This document shows positions 11,858-21,927 of a stretch of 64,000 nt of DNA, piece by piece. Positions within the stretch are counted from its first letter, which is position 1. Each line of letters opens with the position of its first letter. The notes under the pieces were generated by a model. The model made no database searches and was not told the origin of the DNA. It worked only from the letters and a program-made list of their open reading frames with translations. Position numbers and translations under genes: made by a program. Origin of the DNA: Gaeumannomyces sp. JS-464 (Eukaryota; Ascomycota; Sordariomycetes; Magnaporthales; Magnaporthaceae); contig NGZR01000002.1 in assembly GCA_002197995.1 (NCBI GenBank), forward strand, positions 1,798,001-1,862,000, written 5' to 3'.

Positions 11858-12792
11858 ATATTATTAATAATAAATAAGCTTATTAAATATACTTTATTTT
11901 TATTATATAAAAAAAATAGCAACGTTATAAAACTAGCGTATGTTTTTATTAAACACGTAATAGCGGAATACGTTACGCCGAACCGCTTAATTACGGATAA
12001 AAATAAGCTGTTTATAAGCAAGTTTTAAAAAGGGTTTATAAATAGGCTAAAAGTAAAACACTTTTTATTTACAACTTACCACTTTTAAACAAATGGATAA
12101 ACAAAGCGAACGAATTAAATTATAAAGCAATATTTGCCTTATTACGTTAATTACAAATAAAATAACTGGGTATAATTATTCTTTATAGCTTAATTCGCTT
12201 ATAATAGCTTAATTTACGAAAGTATAAAAACTATACCGTTTTATACGAATTACAAGTTTACGCCCACAGCGTATAAAAAACCTAAGGCAGGAAAACATGT
12301 TTTAATAGCGGAAATATAAGTGACGAAATTTACTAAATTGTATAAACATTCCTAAATAAAGTTAAAAAAGCTATAGTACCGTATAGCTATTTAAATAAAC
12401 AAAAAAAAGATTAAAAAACCGACTTTTAAAAAAGGAAATAGCGTTTATTTTTTTCGACGCAATATTAAAATAAAACGATTAAACAATAAGTTAAACCATA
12501 AAAAATGGGACTTTTTAAAATGCTAAGAAAAGTTTTAAACGTAAATTATAAGCTTCGACTACCACTAACCATAAAATCCCACCCGGTTTTTTATATTTCC
12601 TTATTTGAATTAGCGTTATTAAGTTTTAAAAGCAATAAATTAGTGGAAATTAACTTAAAATATAAATACGAAATCGAAAATTTTTTAAATTATAAGCCAA
12701 AAAGCAAGCTTAAAAAGTACCTAATTAAATGGAAAAAGTACGGCTACGGAAAAAAACACGTGGGAAAAAAAACCAACTTTGTAAATTGCTAA
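11858..12792 (+). pseudogene. Gypsy integrase C-terminal part with chromodomain
   Basis: Continuation of the Gypsy pol after the solo LTR. Integrase blocks are readable: ITDKNKLFISKF near 11990, FAYNSLIYES near 12195, then GNSVYFFRRNIK near 12440. An open frame at 12505-12792 covers the GPFKVL-like module and ends in a chromodomain (YEIENFLNYKPK...YLIKWKKYGY), which marks the chromovirus lineage and in relatives targets integration to heterochromatin. Stops in the upstream part show it is inactive. Confidence 0.82.
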
Positions 12793-13661
12793 AAAGCTTT
12801 AGCGAAGTACCGGTAAAAACGCTTATAAAAAGGTTAGCAAAAGAAAAGCTTTAAAAAAAAGTTCGACGTTGTTAAACTTTTTCTTAAACGGTCGTGCCGG
12901 GATTCGAACCCAAAACTTTAATAAAAAAACTAAAACCACACTTAATGCGTTATAAAACCTAAGGAAATTATTAAAAAGCATCGCAATTTACTAAAGTTAA
13001 AAAAGGTAAACAAGTTTAGGTTAAGGTTAACCTCGAACGCTTACTAGTCGAGAAAAACGGCAAAAGCTACAAATGGCTCGGGTTGCGAAGCAGCTTAGCG
13101 AGCTTCCCGGTCGGCCTTTTCCCGTTTAACACGTTTTAACGTTTTTATAGCGTTAATACCGCGCCGAAAAGCGCGCATTTTCTTTTTAAACCACAATTTT
13201 TTACGCTTTTAAACGCTTAATATAAGCGTTAGCAATAAGGAGCTCCCGTTTTACGGCACGGCGCTTTTTTTTTTGCTTTTAGCTTGGCTTTTAATTTTGC
13301 GTATTATTTTCCGATTTTTCGAAGTTGCGTAAAAAAGGGGCTTAAATGTCGCAACCCGAGCGGTTTCGATTAAGGCATTTTACGCACCGCAACGAGTTTT
13401 AAAAAAAGCTTCGCACTTTTCGCGCTTTAAAATTTCGTAATAAAAAAAAAAAAAAGCATTTCGATAGGAAAAAAAAGAATTTAAGCGAGCAAATTTTTAC
13501 GCTAAAAGGTTTTTTTCGCAAAAGGACGCTTTTACACTCGGCCAGACATTTCGTTAGTTAAAAAGGAAAAGGAAATGGTAAAAAAAAAGTACTTACTAAT
13601 TGTCGAAAAGCGGGGTAGTAAGTTATAGCTAAAAAGATTTGGCTTAAAAAGGGAAACCTAA
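12793..13661. other. Gypsy 3' region between chromodomain and 3' LTR
   Basis: No sense gene is recognised. On the minus strand a lysine/arginine-rich stretch is readable between stops (13100-13200, RRGINAIKTLKRVKREKADREAR), which resembles a basic coiled-coil frame. A T-arm-like match near 12893-12911 is not a tRNA gene. Confidence 0.35.
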
Positions 13662-14164
13662 TGTTACGACCAGTATGCAAACCTTTAGGATATAAAACGG
13701 GAAGGGGCTTTAAATGGTGTTTTTACCCCGCTTACGGCAAAAACGAGGGTTACGTAACTAGGCAAATTACTTAAAGTAAATCCAAAAAAGGATTTGTGTA
13801 TTTGTGGGAATTTAAAATAAAGCAACAAATTTAAAAAAGGGTTTGTGGATTTGTAGAAATTTAAAACAAAGCAACAAATCTAAAAAAGGATTTGTGGATT
13901 TATAGGAACTTCGAACAAAGTTACAAATCCAAAAAACTATTAGGGTAAAATAACGTGTATATAAAAGATGGATTTCCTATTGTTTTAAATAGTTTTAACT
14001 AAGGCTTCGGCATTAGTTAACTTAAGTTAGCTTTTAAGCATTCCCTAGGGTAAGCAATTAAATTGTCCTTTTAAGTTACGTGTTTCCTTATTAACCAAAC
14101 CAGCGATACTGTTTTATCCGCCCCCGAAATGCTTTACTTTAGGAGTAAACCTTTAATTATAACA
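13662..14164 (+). repeat. Gypsy 3' LTR (copy 1) with tandem array
   Basis: 503-bp LTR, 123 bp longer than its 5' partner because it contains three tandem copies of a roughly 49-bp unit (13784-13930, each with GGATTTGTG...CAACAAAT). After 14164 the sequence changes directly to the middle of an ACGTGG-family transposon. Confidence 0.82.
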
Positions 14165-15079
14165 AATTATTAACTTTTTAAATAATTATAACTCATTTTC
14201 GGTTGTTAAATTAAATTAGTTTTGCTTTATTACAGCTTTTTAACGTTATAATAACTATAACGGCGGCGATTATGCTTATAAAAAAGCCGGTTTCGTTTAA
14301 TTTATAAATATTGTTATTTAAAATGCCGTATTTAGCTATAACGCTTTACATAAAATCGAATTACGTAAAAACAAATTTAAAATTTTCGCATTTGGCTTTT
14401 TAATAATCGTATTTTCGAATTTAACGCGTACCGAGCTTTACGCGGCGTTTAACGAAATTTATAATTTAGTTTTTACTACCGGCGTTCGCGTTACGTTCGG
14501 CGAGCAATCGGTTAGTTATATTTTTAATATTAAAAAACCGGGAAAGGAATGTTTAAAAATCCAGCTCGAATATGTATTTAATAAACGCCTTTTTTCGAAT
14601 TCCGTTAATTTTTAAAAGTTAGGTTTGCAATCGCGTTAAATAGGGTTGCCAGCGCGTCGGTCGCGTAATATGGATTTAAAAACATCGTAAATTTTAACTG
14701 CTAAACGTAAACTTAATCCCTAATTAAATTAAATTGCTTATATAACGAAAACAATTATAGCTTTTTTAAATGTCGATTTTATTTGTAGTTGTTAAAAAAT
14801 TAAAATTAAAAGCGGGAAATACGCGTCGTATTAAAAAATGCGCGATTTTAAAAGTTAAAAAAAAAGGCGACGATAATTCGTTAGCGATATAACATTTGCG
14901 GCAAAACCGGATATAATGCGCGCATTTATTAAAAAAAAAGTAAAAATGTCCAATATATATAATTCTAAATAGTTTAAATGGATTTTTAGCGTTATTAGGT
15001 TAGTATGCGCGTTAATTAACCAAAGGTCGAATATAAGTGCGCCATTTGCTTATATGCGCTATTTACTTATAAACTACGT
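14165..15079. mobile_element. ACGTGG-family fragment F2, chimeric
   Basis: From 14165 to about 14830 it matches the middle and 5' part of the transposon in minus orientation. At a shared ATGCGCGATTT it switches to the 3' end of the same family in plus orientation, ending with a terminal repeat at 15079 followed by TA. This is a recombinant with two ends of opposite polarity, heavily RIP-mutated. Confidence 0.7.
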
Positions 15080-15239
15080 TAAAAAATAACCGTTTAATAC
15101 TTTTTAAAAATAATATTATAAAAAAATCCGTAAAAATAAAATTTTTATAACGATATATATATTACCCGGGTGTATAGCTTATATCCGATTTACATATATA
15201 TAATATTTAAATTTCGTATATAAAATTTTCGTATATTAA

Positions 15240-15725
15240 TTCCGCTAATTTTATTTCGATAAAAAATTAAATTACACGTTAAATAATTTTAAATTTAGGG
15301 CTTTTTAAACATATATAAACCTTTTTTATTAGGTAAAAATTAGCCTTTTTTTTTACCAGGGTAATTATTTGATTTTTTACATATAAAAAGTAAAAAAAAA
15401 TCAAATACCTTAGTAAAAAAACAGCCAATTTTTACCTAATAAATTTTTTATATATATTTAAAAACCTTAAAATTTAAAAAATCTTAGTATGCAATTCGAT
15501 TTTTTATTAAAACAAAATTAGCGGAATTATTTGCAAATATATAAAAATAACCTTTTTTATTTTTAACTATGCGAATTTACCAATTCCCTTTTCCAAATCG
15601 GCCAACTTTTACCCGATAAATTTTTTATATATATGCTTAAAAAGCCCTGGATTCGGGGAATCCTAACGTAAGTCCGGTTTTTTATCGAAATAAAATTAAC
15701 GAAGTTATTTAAAAGTTTATAAAAA
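15240..15725. repeat. A+T-rich foldback repeat plus a direct copy of one arm
   Basis: 15240-15390 and 15390-15540 form a long imperfect hairpin with arms of roughly 150 bp. For example, TTATTAGGTAAAAATTAGCC near 15330 pairs with its inverse near 15440, and the TTCCGCTAATTTT blocks pair outside it. A third copy of the second arm, less RIP-mutated, lies at about 15600-15725. No coding capacity; MITE-like. Confidence 0.65.
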
Positions 15726-16402
15726 CGGATTTTGCTTTTTATATGGGCTGGTCCCGACCATGTAGCCAAAATAAGCCCTCCTTTTTTAAACTAAATTCCG
15801 TGGAATTGGCTCGCCTCATAAAAAACCCGCTGCACGGGCCAATGACCTTGGCACCCGGCCAATCAAATCGAAAAGGCCCATTTTCACTGGAATCGTTTGA
15901 GCCACTAAGACTAGGGGTGCCTACCTCGACAACTGGTGGCGGATTTCGCTGGGAAGGGTGCGTCGCAAGTCAAAACAGGCCCCCTTACATTCAATGATGG
16001 GAAGTTCTTCTTTTGGAAAACATTCCTTCCTTTGGCAATAATCATTATGAGTAATGTCGCGATGCCCCTTTCGCCAAAATGCGGGCCAGGCTTGGCAACA
16101 AGGTAGGTGGACACGTGGGTGGATGATTGGAGAATCAGGGCCAAGCCGTAAATTGCTCTAGACCCCATCGGGGCTTGCACCACGTACTTAAATCCGACGT
16201 CGGGACAGGGCGCCTCGATATTTTTTTGTCAATTCCCTTTCACATCCCGGAACAACTGTTGGACGACGCGAGATCACGCGACTCAGAACGCGCCCCAAAG
16301 AGTATCTACGGCCCGATATCACCAGTGCCACGACGGACGCAACTAAGCGCGATAAAACAACATTTTGTTTTTCCCTCTTTGCCAACTGACGGGCGCGGGA
16401 CC
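15726..16402 (+). promoter_or_regulatory. Upstream region of the chromate transporter gene
   Basis: GC-normal, non-repetitive sequence beginning sharply after the foldback repeats. It presumably holds the promoter and 5' UTR of the gene starting at 16403. I see no TATA box or named binding site that I would stand behind. Confidence 0.4.
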
Positions 16403-18272
16403 ATGGGAGTCAGGCGGGCTCTGCCCTCGCTGGGCCTCGACCGCCTCGATGAGAGGCTGTGGAACACGGTCCGGCAGAACTGGTATCTGGGCTTCACCTC
16501 TTTCGGTGGTCCGCCAGTACACTTCAAGATTGTGAGCATCTGTATACACAGGTCCTCTCTGCGAGGACAGAATACCCACTAACACAATTTCCCATAGTTC
16601 CATGACAAGTTCACAACGAAGCTAGGATGGATCGAGGAGCAAGTCGTGAGTACCGTCTTAAACCCGCTTTTTGTGGTGTGCAGATGACGGGAGAGCCGTG
16701 CCTGACTGCTTCTGGGTATTACCAGTACCAAGAGCTCTTCAGCGTCTGCCAGGCCTTCTCCGGCGCTGGCAGCACCAAGATGCACTACTGCATCAACCTT
16801 ATCCACGATGGGTTTATCCCGGCGGCTCTCGGATTCCTAGTTTGGAGGCAAGTTCAGGAACTCTTTGACTTGAACAGGGCTGCTTCTTCTGCCGTCCTTT
16901 TCCGTGGCGACTCCAAACACAGCCGCAAGGGTCGGGACCTCGCCAATGTTCAATGTGCTAACATGCACTGAGAGGAAATAGTCTCCCCGGCGCTCTGGGC
17001 ATGTACGGCCTCGCCATTGGCGTCGCGAAGATCGGCCAGTCGCTGCCCCGGGCCGTGTACGCGCTCCTGTCCGGCCTTAACGCCGCCACTGTCGGCATCA
17101 TCGCCCTGGCCGCCGTCCAGCTCGCCCAAAAGGCCATCACGGACAAGCTAACCCGCATCCTGCTGTTCTTCGGCGCCGCTGCGGGCCTTCTGTACAACGC
17201 GCTTTGGTATTTCCCCCTGCTCATGTTCGTCGCGGGCATCGTCGCCGTCATCCACGACTATCGCTGGCTGCACAGGCCTGTCAAGGCCATCTGGCGGCTG
17301 GTCACGCTGCAGAGGCTCAGGGGAAGGGGAGCCCAGCCGGCTGGGGAGGACACGGCTGAGATGCAGCCGACAGAGTTGGCGCAGCCCGAGAACGGCAAGG
17401 GACGGCCGTTCCCGTCCCAGACGAAATCCAAGCCACCGACAAATGACAAGGGCGCGACGCGCAGGCTGCCTGTCTCGAACCAGGAGGCGGCGGAGTCGGC
17501 GGCCGCAACGTCCGCAGCATCCCCCACGGCACGGGAATCCGGCTCGCACCAACCTGAAGAGCGCGTCGTGCCAGAGTCCCGCCAGCTCAACATGTCGTGG
17601 CAGTTCGGCCTATTCCTCATCGTCTGTTTCCTCGTCTCCTTCATCATCATCATGGTCCTGCGTGGCCTGCCCCTGCCTGGTGGCAAATCGATTTTATACA
17701 GCCTTTTCGCCAATATGTACCTTGCCGGCACCATCATCTTCGGCGGCGGCCCGGTCGTCATTCCTCTTCTGCGGGAATACATCGTGGCGGAAGGGTGGGT
17801 AAGCCCACGGGACTTCCTGGTTGGCCTTGCCATCATCCAGAGCTTCCCGGGCCCCAATTTCAACTTTGCCGTCTATCTCGGCGCGCTGACGGCGTCCAAT
17901 GCGGGCTACAACCCAGCCGCAGGTGCGGTATTGGGGTACCTCGGCATATTTCTCCCGGGCATGATCACGGTGCACGGCACTATCGGGGTGTGGAGCGCCA
18001 TCCGGGGCCTGCGATGGGTCAAGTCTGGGCTTAGGGGCATTAACGCGGCTGCGGTCGGGCTCATTTTCACGGCCGTGTACCGGCTGTGGCAAATTGGTTG
18101 GATCGACGAGGGCTTCCAGGGCGGTACGAGCCTGGCCGACGACCCATGGTGGGTTGTGGTGACGGCCACGAGCTACGTCGGCGGCGCCTGGTTCGGCGTT
18201 AACGCGCCTGTGGCGATTCTTCTCGGCGCCGTCCTAGGCCTTGTCCGATATGGCGTTGTCTCTGGGAGTTAG
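16403..18272 (+). CDS. chr-1: Chromate ion transporter (CHR family), intact
   Basis: Membrane transporter of the CHR superfamily; family members move chromate (or sulfate-like oxyanions) across the plasma membrane. Gene model: exons 16403-16531, 16598-16645, 16726-16847 and 16982-18272, giving 529 codons with no break. Introns 1 and 2 are GT-AG; intron 3 (16848-16981) is GC-AG with a good branch site (GTGCTAAC). The protein has two homologous halves, each opening with the CHR signature: FTSFGGPPVHFKI near residue 30 and IIFGGGPVVIPLL near residue 345. A hydrophilic linker separates them, and many hydrophobic segments fit about ten to twelve membrane spans. Its intact frame and normal GC contrast with the dead transposons on both sides. 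Substrate is inferred from family only. Confidence 0.93.
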
Positions 18273-19065
18273 GTTAACTAAGATGTATTTATATATGTAA
18301 TAGGGTGCCTTGTCGGTGTGCAGCAACACATTTTTGGGTGAAACCGGTGAATCACTGAATTTGGCACTTGATTAAATGGGCACCCGGAAATTAGAAATGT
18401 ATGACGGGCTGGGTCAGGTTCCCGTGGCGCTCGCGGAATAGTAGGAAGGTCGGTGCGGCGCACCGGGCCTCAACCGCAGAGTTTGCTCCCATGGTTGGAG
18501 TAAGTCTCCGTGGCTACGTGATTGTCTGGAGCCCTGTGTAAGCCTGGTGGTCACGCAGTCCTCCAGACAGGGTTGGTAATTAATTGATACGAGAATCGAC
18601 CCACTGCCCTTGACCGGTGGGTCCCCCTGGACCCGGAGGTGGTGGAGTCCTTGGAGGCCTACGGTGTTGCTTTCGCCTTCTTCTTTTGCCCCGTCGTCCC
18701 AGCAATCGCCGACGTCCGCGGCCGAGGACCTGCTCGCGCCCGTGCTGACCACCTACGCCGACGCGGCCACGGCCCGCCACCGCGGCGTCCACCGGCTCGC
18801 CGGCCACGAGGACTTGGCTAGGTTGTTATTACACCGTCGAAAAGCTGCTGATCCAAGGCGAAACTGCGGCGTTTGCGCGCTGGGTACGGAGGCTGAGGTG
18901 GAAGAAATGGGGGGTTTGGCCACTGTGATACCCCCATACCGCATAGCTCGAATGTTACGAGATTCGCCAAACTTGAATTATCTCGTGGTGTATTAACATC
19001 AAAAAAATAGCGTTGTTCTTTCCTGCCCAGTGCCGTGGTCCCAAGCTCCACAAAACAAGGCTCAC
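18273..19065. other. Spacer with a possible gene remnant
   Basis: GC-rich sequence near 18690-18830 (plus strand) reads AEDLLAPVLTTYADAA...GVHRLAGHEDL, which has the composition of real protein but no start, no clear ends and no family I recognise. The rest looks like 3' flanks of the two neighbouring convergent genes. Confidence 0.3.
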
Positions 19066-19747
19066 TCAGACTGGCACCAGGACAGCATCCCCGCCCTCGC
19101 CGTCCTGCACCGTGAACGCCTTCCATCCGGCCTTGGGCAGGTCGATGGATTCGTCCTGCGCTAGGAACTTCATGAAGACGCCATGCGTGACCACGACCAC
19201 ATCCCTAGGCCCGGCGTCGCCCTCCGCATCCAGCTCCGCGACGAGGTCCCGCAGCCGCCGCCTGACGCGCGCCGCGCGGGCCGCCACGGCCGCGTCGTCG
19301 GCCGCGAACGCGCCCCGCTTCTCGTTCCCGTCCCGCAGCAGCGCGAGCACGCTTCCGTCGTCGTTGCTGTTGTCGCCGCCGTCGTCGGGGCCGAGGCCTA
19401 AGAGCTGCGGCACGCGGCGCTGCAGCTCGACACTGTCCGATCCCGTGTCGCAAGGCAGGGCGCTGCGCTCCTGCAGGTCCGGATCCACGACCAGACGGGA
19501 CGGGCTTCCCGTCGTCCTTCGGGAGGGCGACGATGATGTTGCCGAACGCCGCGAACGTCGTTTGCAGCGTCCGGGTGAGGGGCGAGGCCAGGACGACGGC
19601 CACGGACTTTGCGCGAGGGAAGCTCGTCGCCAGGGCGGACGCCTGCGCCAGGCCGAGCTCCGTTAGCGGCGGGTCGCGCTGCGAGAAGTCTTTTGTCACG
19701 TTGTGCTCCGACTCGGCGTGGCGGACGAGGTAGATTGTGGAGGGCAT
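19066..19747 (-). pseudogene. Histidine phosphatase (phosphoglycerate-mutase-like), frame-shifted
   Basis: Small cytosolic histidine phosphatase of the PGAM branch. The start at 19747 gives MPSTIYLVRHAESEHN, whose RHAE motif holds the phospho-accepting His. PLTELGLAQASALA and ASPLTRTLQTT follow as the family expects, and the second catalytic His is in VVVVTHGVFMKFL near 19190. The frame shifts once near 19497 between VPS and VVDPDLQERSALPCDTGS. Apart from that the domain is complete at about 226 residues. A one-base sequencing error would fully explain the break. The substrate cannot be read from sequence. Confidence 0.78.
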
Positions 19748-19927
19748 TTTTCGGGGGAATTTGCTGTGATCCGTTGCTATCGTGAATAGCATAGGGGCAC
19801 GGTTGGCAGGAGGAAGCTTTGAGAATCCGCGTCGTGCGGGGTTATCGGCCCACATTTTGGGGTGGGGATTACCCCGCTGTTATTAAGGTGCTATTTTGCG
19901 CGCACAATTCCTTTCCCAAACATCCTA
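19748..19927 (-). promoter_or_regulatory. 5' flank of the phosphatase gene up to transposon F3
   Basis: 180 bp of GC-normal sequence between the phosphatase start and the TA target of the ACGTGG-family end at 19930. It presumably holds the promoter; no motif recognised. Confidence 0.35.
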
Positions 19928-19929
19928 TA

Positions 19930-20028
19930 ACGTGGTTTATTAGCATGTCGGACAAATCACCATCTTGGACAATCCCAGTCGCGACGCGTCGCGACAACTT
20001 CCCACTCGAATATTTTAACGCACATGCG
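19930..20028 (+). mobile_element. ACGTGG-family 5' end, fragment F3
   Basis: First 99 bp of a plus-oriented copy, starting ACGTGGTTTATTAGC after TA (19928-19929). It is little mutated and holds a perfect 18-bp palindrome at 19978-19995. It is cut at 20029 by the second Gypsy LTR. The remainder is missing, or may be the 3'-end fragment at 44875-45183. Confidence 0.75.
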
Positions 20029-20457
20029 TGTTACGACCAGGGCCGGAAGGAGGGGAGCGACAAGCGAGACAGCCTAGGAGGAGCTCACCCAACCTCACCA
20101 GGCAAAGTCACGTGGTGGGCTTAGGTAAGCCCCGGCCTGATTTGTTAATTTAAACCAAATTAACAAATTACGACCGCTTTATTAATTTAGGATAAATTAA
20201 CAAATTACGACCGCTTTGTTGACTTAGGACAAATTAACAAATTACGGCGAAATATATAAAAAAGTCCATAAGGATATAAAAAGGCAAAGCTTTTTTATAT
20301 CGGTAGGTTTAACTAAGGTTTCAGCATTAATTAACCTAAATTAATTTTTAAATATTTTTTTTAAAATAAACAATTAAAACGTTGCATTTTAAAATTTAAA
20401 ATTTTTTAAAGTTATTAATAAATGCATTACTTTAAAAGCAAAACGTTAATTATAACA
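20029..20457 (+). repeat. Gypsy LTR (copy 2)
   Basis: 429-bp LTR starting TGTTACGACC and ending in TAACA, homologous to 4818-5197. Its first 110 bp are hardly RIP-mutated. It contains about three tandem units of roughly 40 bp (20141-20247, each with AAATTAACAAATTACG), unlike the 49-bp array of copy 1. No matching 3' LTR was found in the window. Confidence 0.82.
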
Positions 20458-21927
20458 TTTTAACTAATTTTATTTAATATTTAGCCCGAAAACCGAATAA
20501 TATGTTATATCGACTAGTTAAAATTTAAATATCGTTCGAATTAACAACAAGGATTTCGATTTAAACTAGCAAAACTTTTAACAAATAGCGCAAATTATTT
20601 TTAACATAAATATTACGTTAAATTAAATCGCAATATAAACAATTACGTTTATTAAGCAATTTTATAAATTTTTTGCACTTTTAAATACAGTAAAAAAAAC
20701 GGATAATTTCGAACGTTTTTTATTAAATATAAGGGATATTTCCCGTTTTACAAAAAACAATTCGTAACCGAGCAATAAAAAGTTATATACGCGATTATAA
20801 AATTAAAAAGCAAAATAAAGGATTAATTTAAACTTACGTACCGAAATTATTTTTAAAAAAAACAATGATAAACAAAATAAAAATACGAAAATCGTATTCC
20901 TATCGTTCGATAAATTCGAAAAACGTTTAAAAAAGTATTCGGTTCGGTGGACGAAATTAAAATCGCTAAAAAAAAGCTTTAATAATTTAAATAAACGGGG
21001 TTGGTTTTTAAATACATTATTAAATTTTAACGCATTTTAATTAAGCTTAGGTAAAATAATAAACCTGTTAGTAGGAGTGTTACTCTTGTCGGGGGCCCGG
21101 AGCTTTCCTAAAGTGACACATAAAAATTTATAAATTTGGAAGGTTTTTGTATTGTGCATAAGAGGAAAAAGATTTGGCTACAGGAAAAGGGGCCCGTTAG
21201 CCCCTTTTTTTACGCGAAGGCCTGGCCTTTTAGGTTACGTGGGCCTTGTGGGCCCTATGGGCCTTATGGGCCTCCAAGCCTTTTAGGCTACCAAATCCCT
21301 CGAGTGCATGCGCTGGAATAACTATCCAACAAAACTATTATTTTTAGCTTTTTATAAAAAGCTTTAAAACGAAATTAAAAACGATTTTGCGAAAATTAAA
21401 CAACCTAAGCTTTTATTAAAATATATCGAAAAGGCGGTTTTAATTAATAACTAATTATATAAATAATAATAAGAAAAAAAAATTAAAAGTTAAAAGCTTT
21501 TAAAACTTAATTAAAGCAAAAAAAAGCATTAATATTAAAAAAGCACCGCGTATAAAGCTTATTTAAAATTTATAAACTTTATTATTAAAACCGCATATTA
21601 GTAAAAAAATCAAAAAAAATCCGTTTCGATATTAAAAACGGAAAATGCTTTAAATATAAATAATTTAAATACGTTAAAAAACATTATTTTTAATTAATTA
21701 AATAAAATAGTATATAGAGAAGAAAAATGGAAATTTTATATTTAAAACTTAATTTTAATTAAACGGTATGCTATAACAATTTATATAAAATATATTAATT
21801 TAATAAAAACCGATTAAAATGGTATTTTAAACCGAAAATCGCTGTTATAATATAATAAACTTTTATAAAAATAAACGTTTAAAAGCTTTTATTTAAAAAA
21901 AGTTCCAAAACGTAAAAAAATTTAATA
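20458..21927 (+). pseudogene. Gypsy gag remnant (copy 2)
   Basis: Internal sequence following the LTR, starting with the same TTTTAACTAAT block as copy 1 after its 5' LTR. It is interrupted by a solo Copia LTR at 21066-21331. A gag CCHC-knuckle remnant (KNGKCFK..) is readable near 21640-21690. All frames are closed by RIP-type stops. Transposon F4 follows at 21928. Confidence 0.65.
21066..21331 (-). repeat. Solo Copia LTR
   Basis: 266 bp beginning TGTTAGTAGGAGTGTTACTC, same family and reversed orientation as 30546-30780. Flanks are AAACC (21061-21065) and AAACT (21332-21336), a 5-bp duplication with one C-to-T change. It retains GC-rich inner sequence around a GGGGC...GCCCC hairpin near 21189. 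Confidence 0.83.

Larger units (their letters stand above)
4818..14164 (+). mobile_element. Ty3/Gypsy chromovirus, copy 1, RIP-degraded
   Basis: LTRs at 4818-5197 and 13662-14164 begin TGTTACGACC and end in TAACA. The inside is gag, protease, RT, RNase H, integrase and chromodomain in canonical Gypsy order on the plus strand, saturated with RIP-type stops. It is interrupted by an ACGTGG-family transposon (9735-11593) and a solo Copia LTR (11622-11857). A purine-rich tract (AAAAAGGGAAACC) lies just before the 3' LTR. The 5-bp flanks do not match (ACCAA and AATTA), so an end was rearranged or mutated after insertion. Confidence 0.85.

Noticed and set aside
4818..14164. A single clean Gypsy insertion with matching 5-bp duplication
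   Set aside because: ACCAA and AATTA do not match even allowing RIP, and the two flanks belong to different sequences.
17258..17863. 201-codon minus-strand frame opposite the chromate transporter
   Set aside because: The plus-strand frame has splice sites, CHR motifs and membrane segments; the reverse frame has none.
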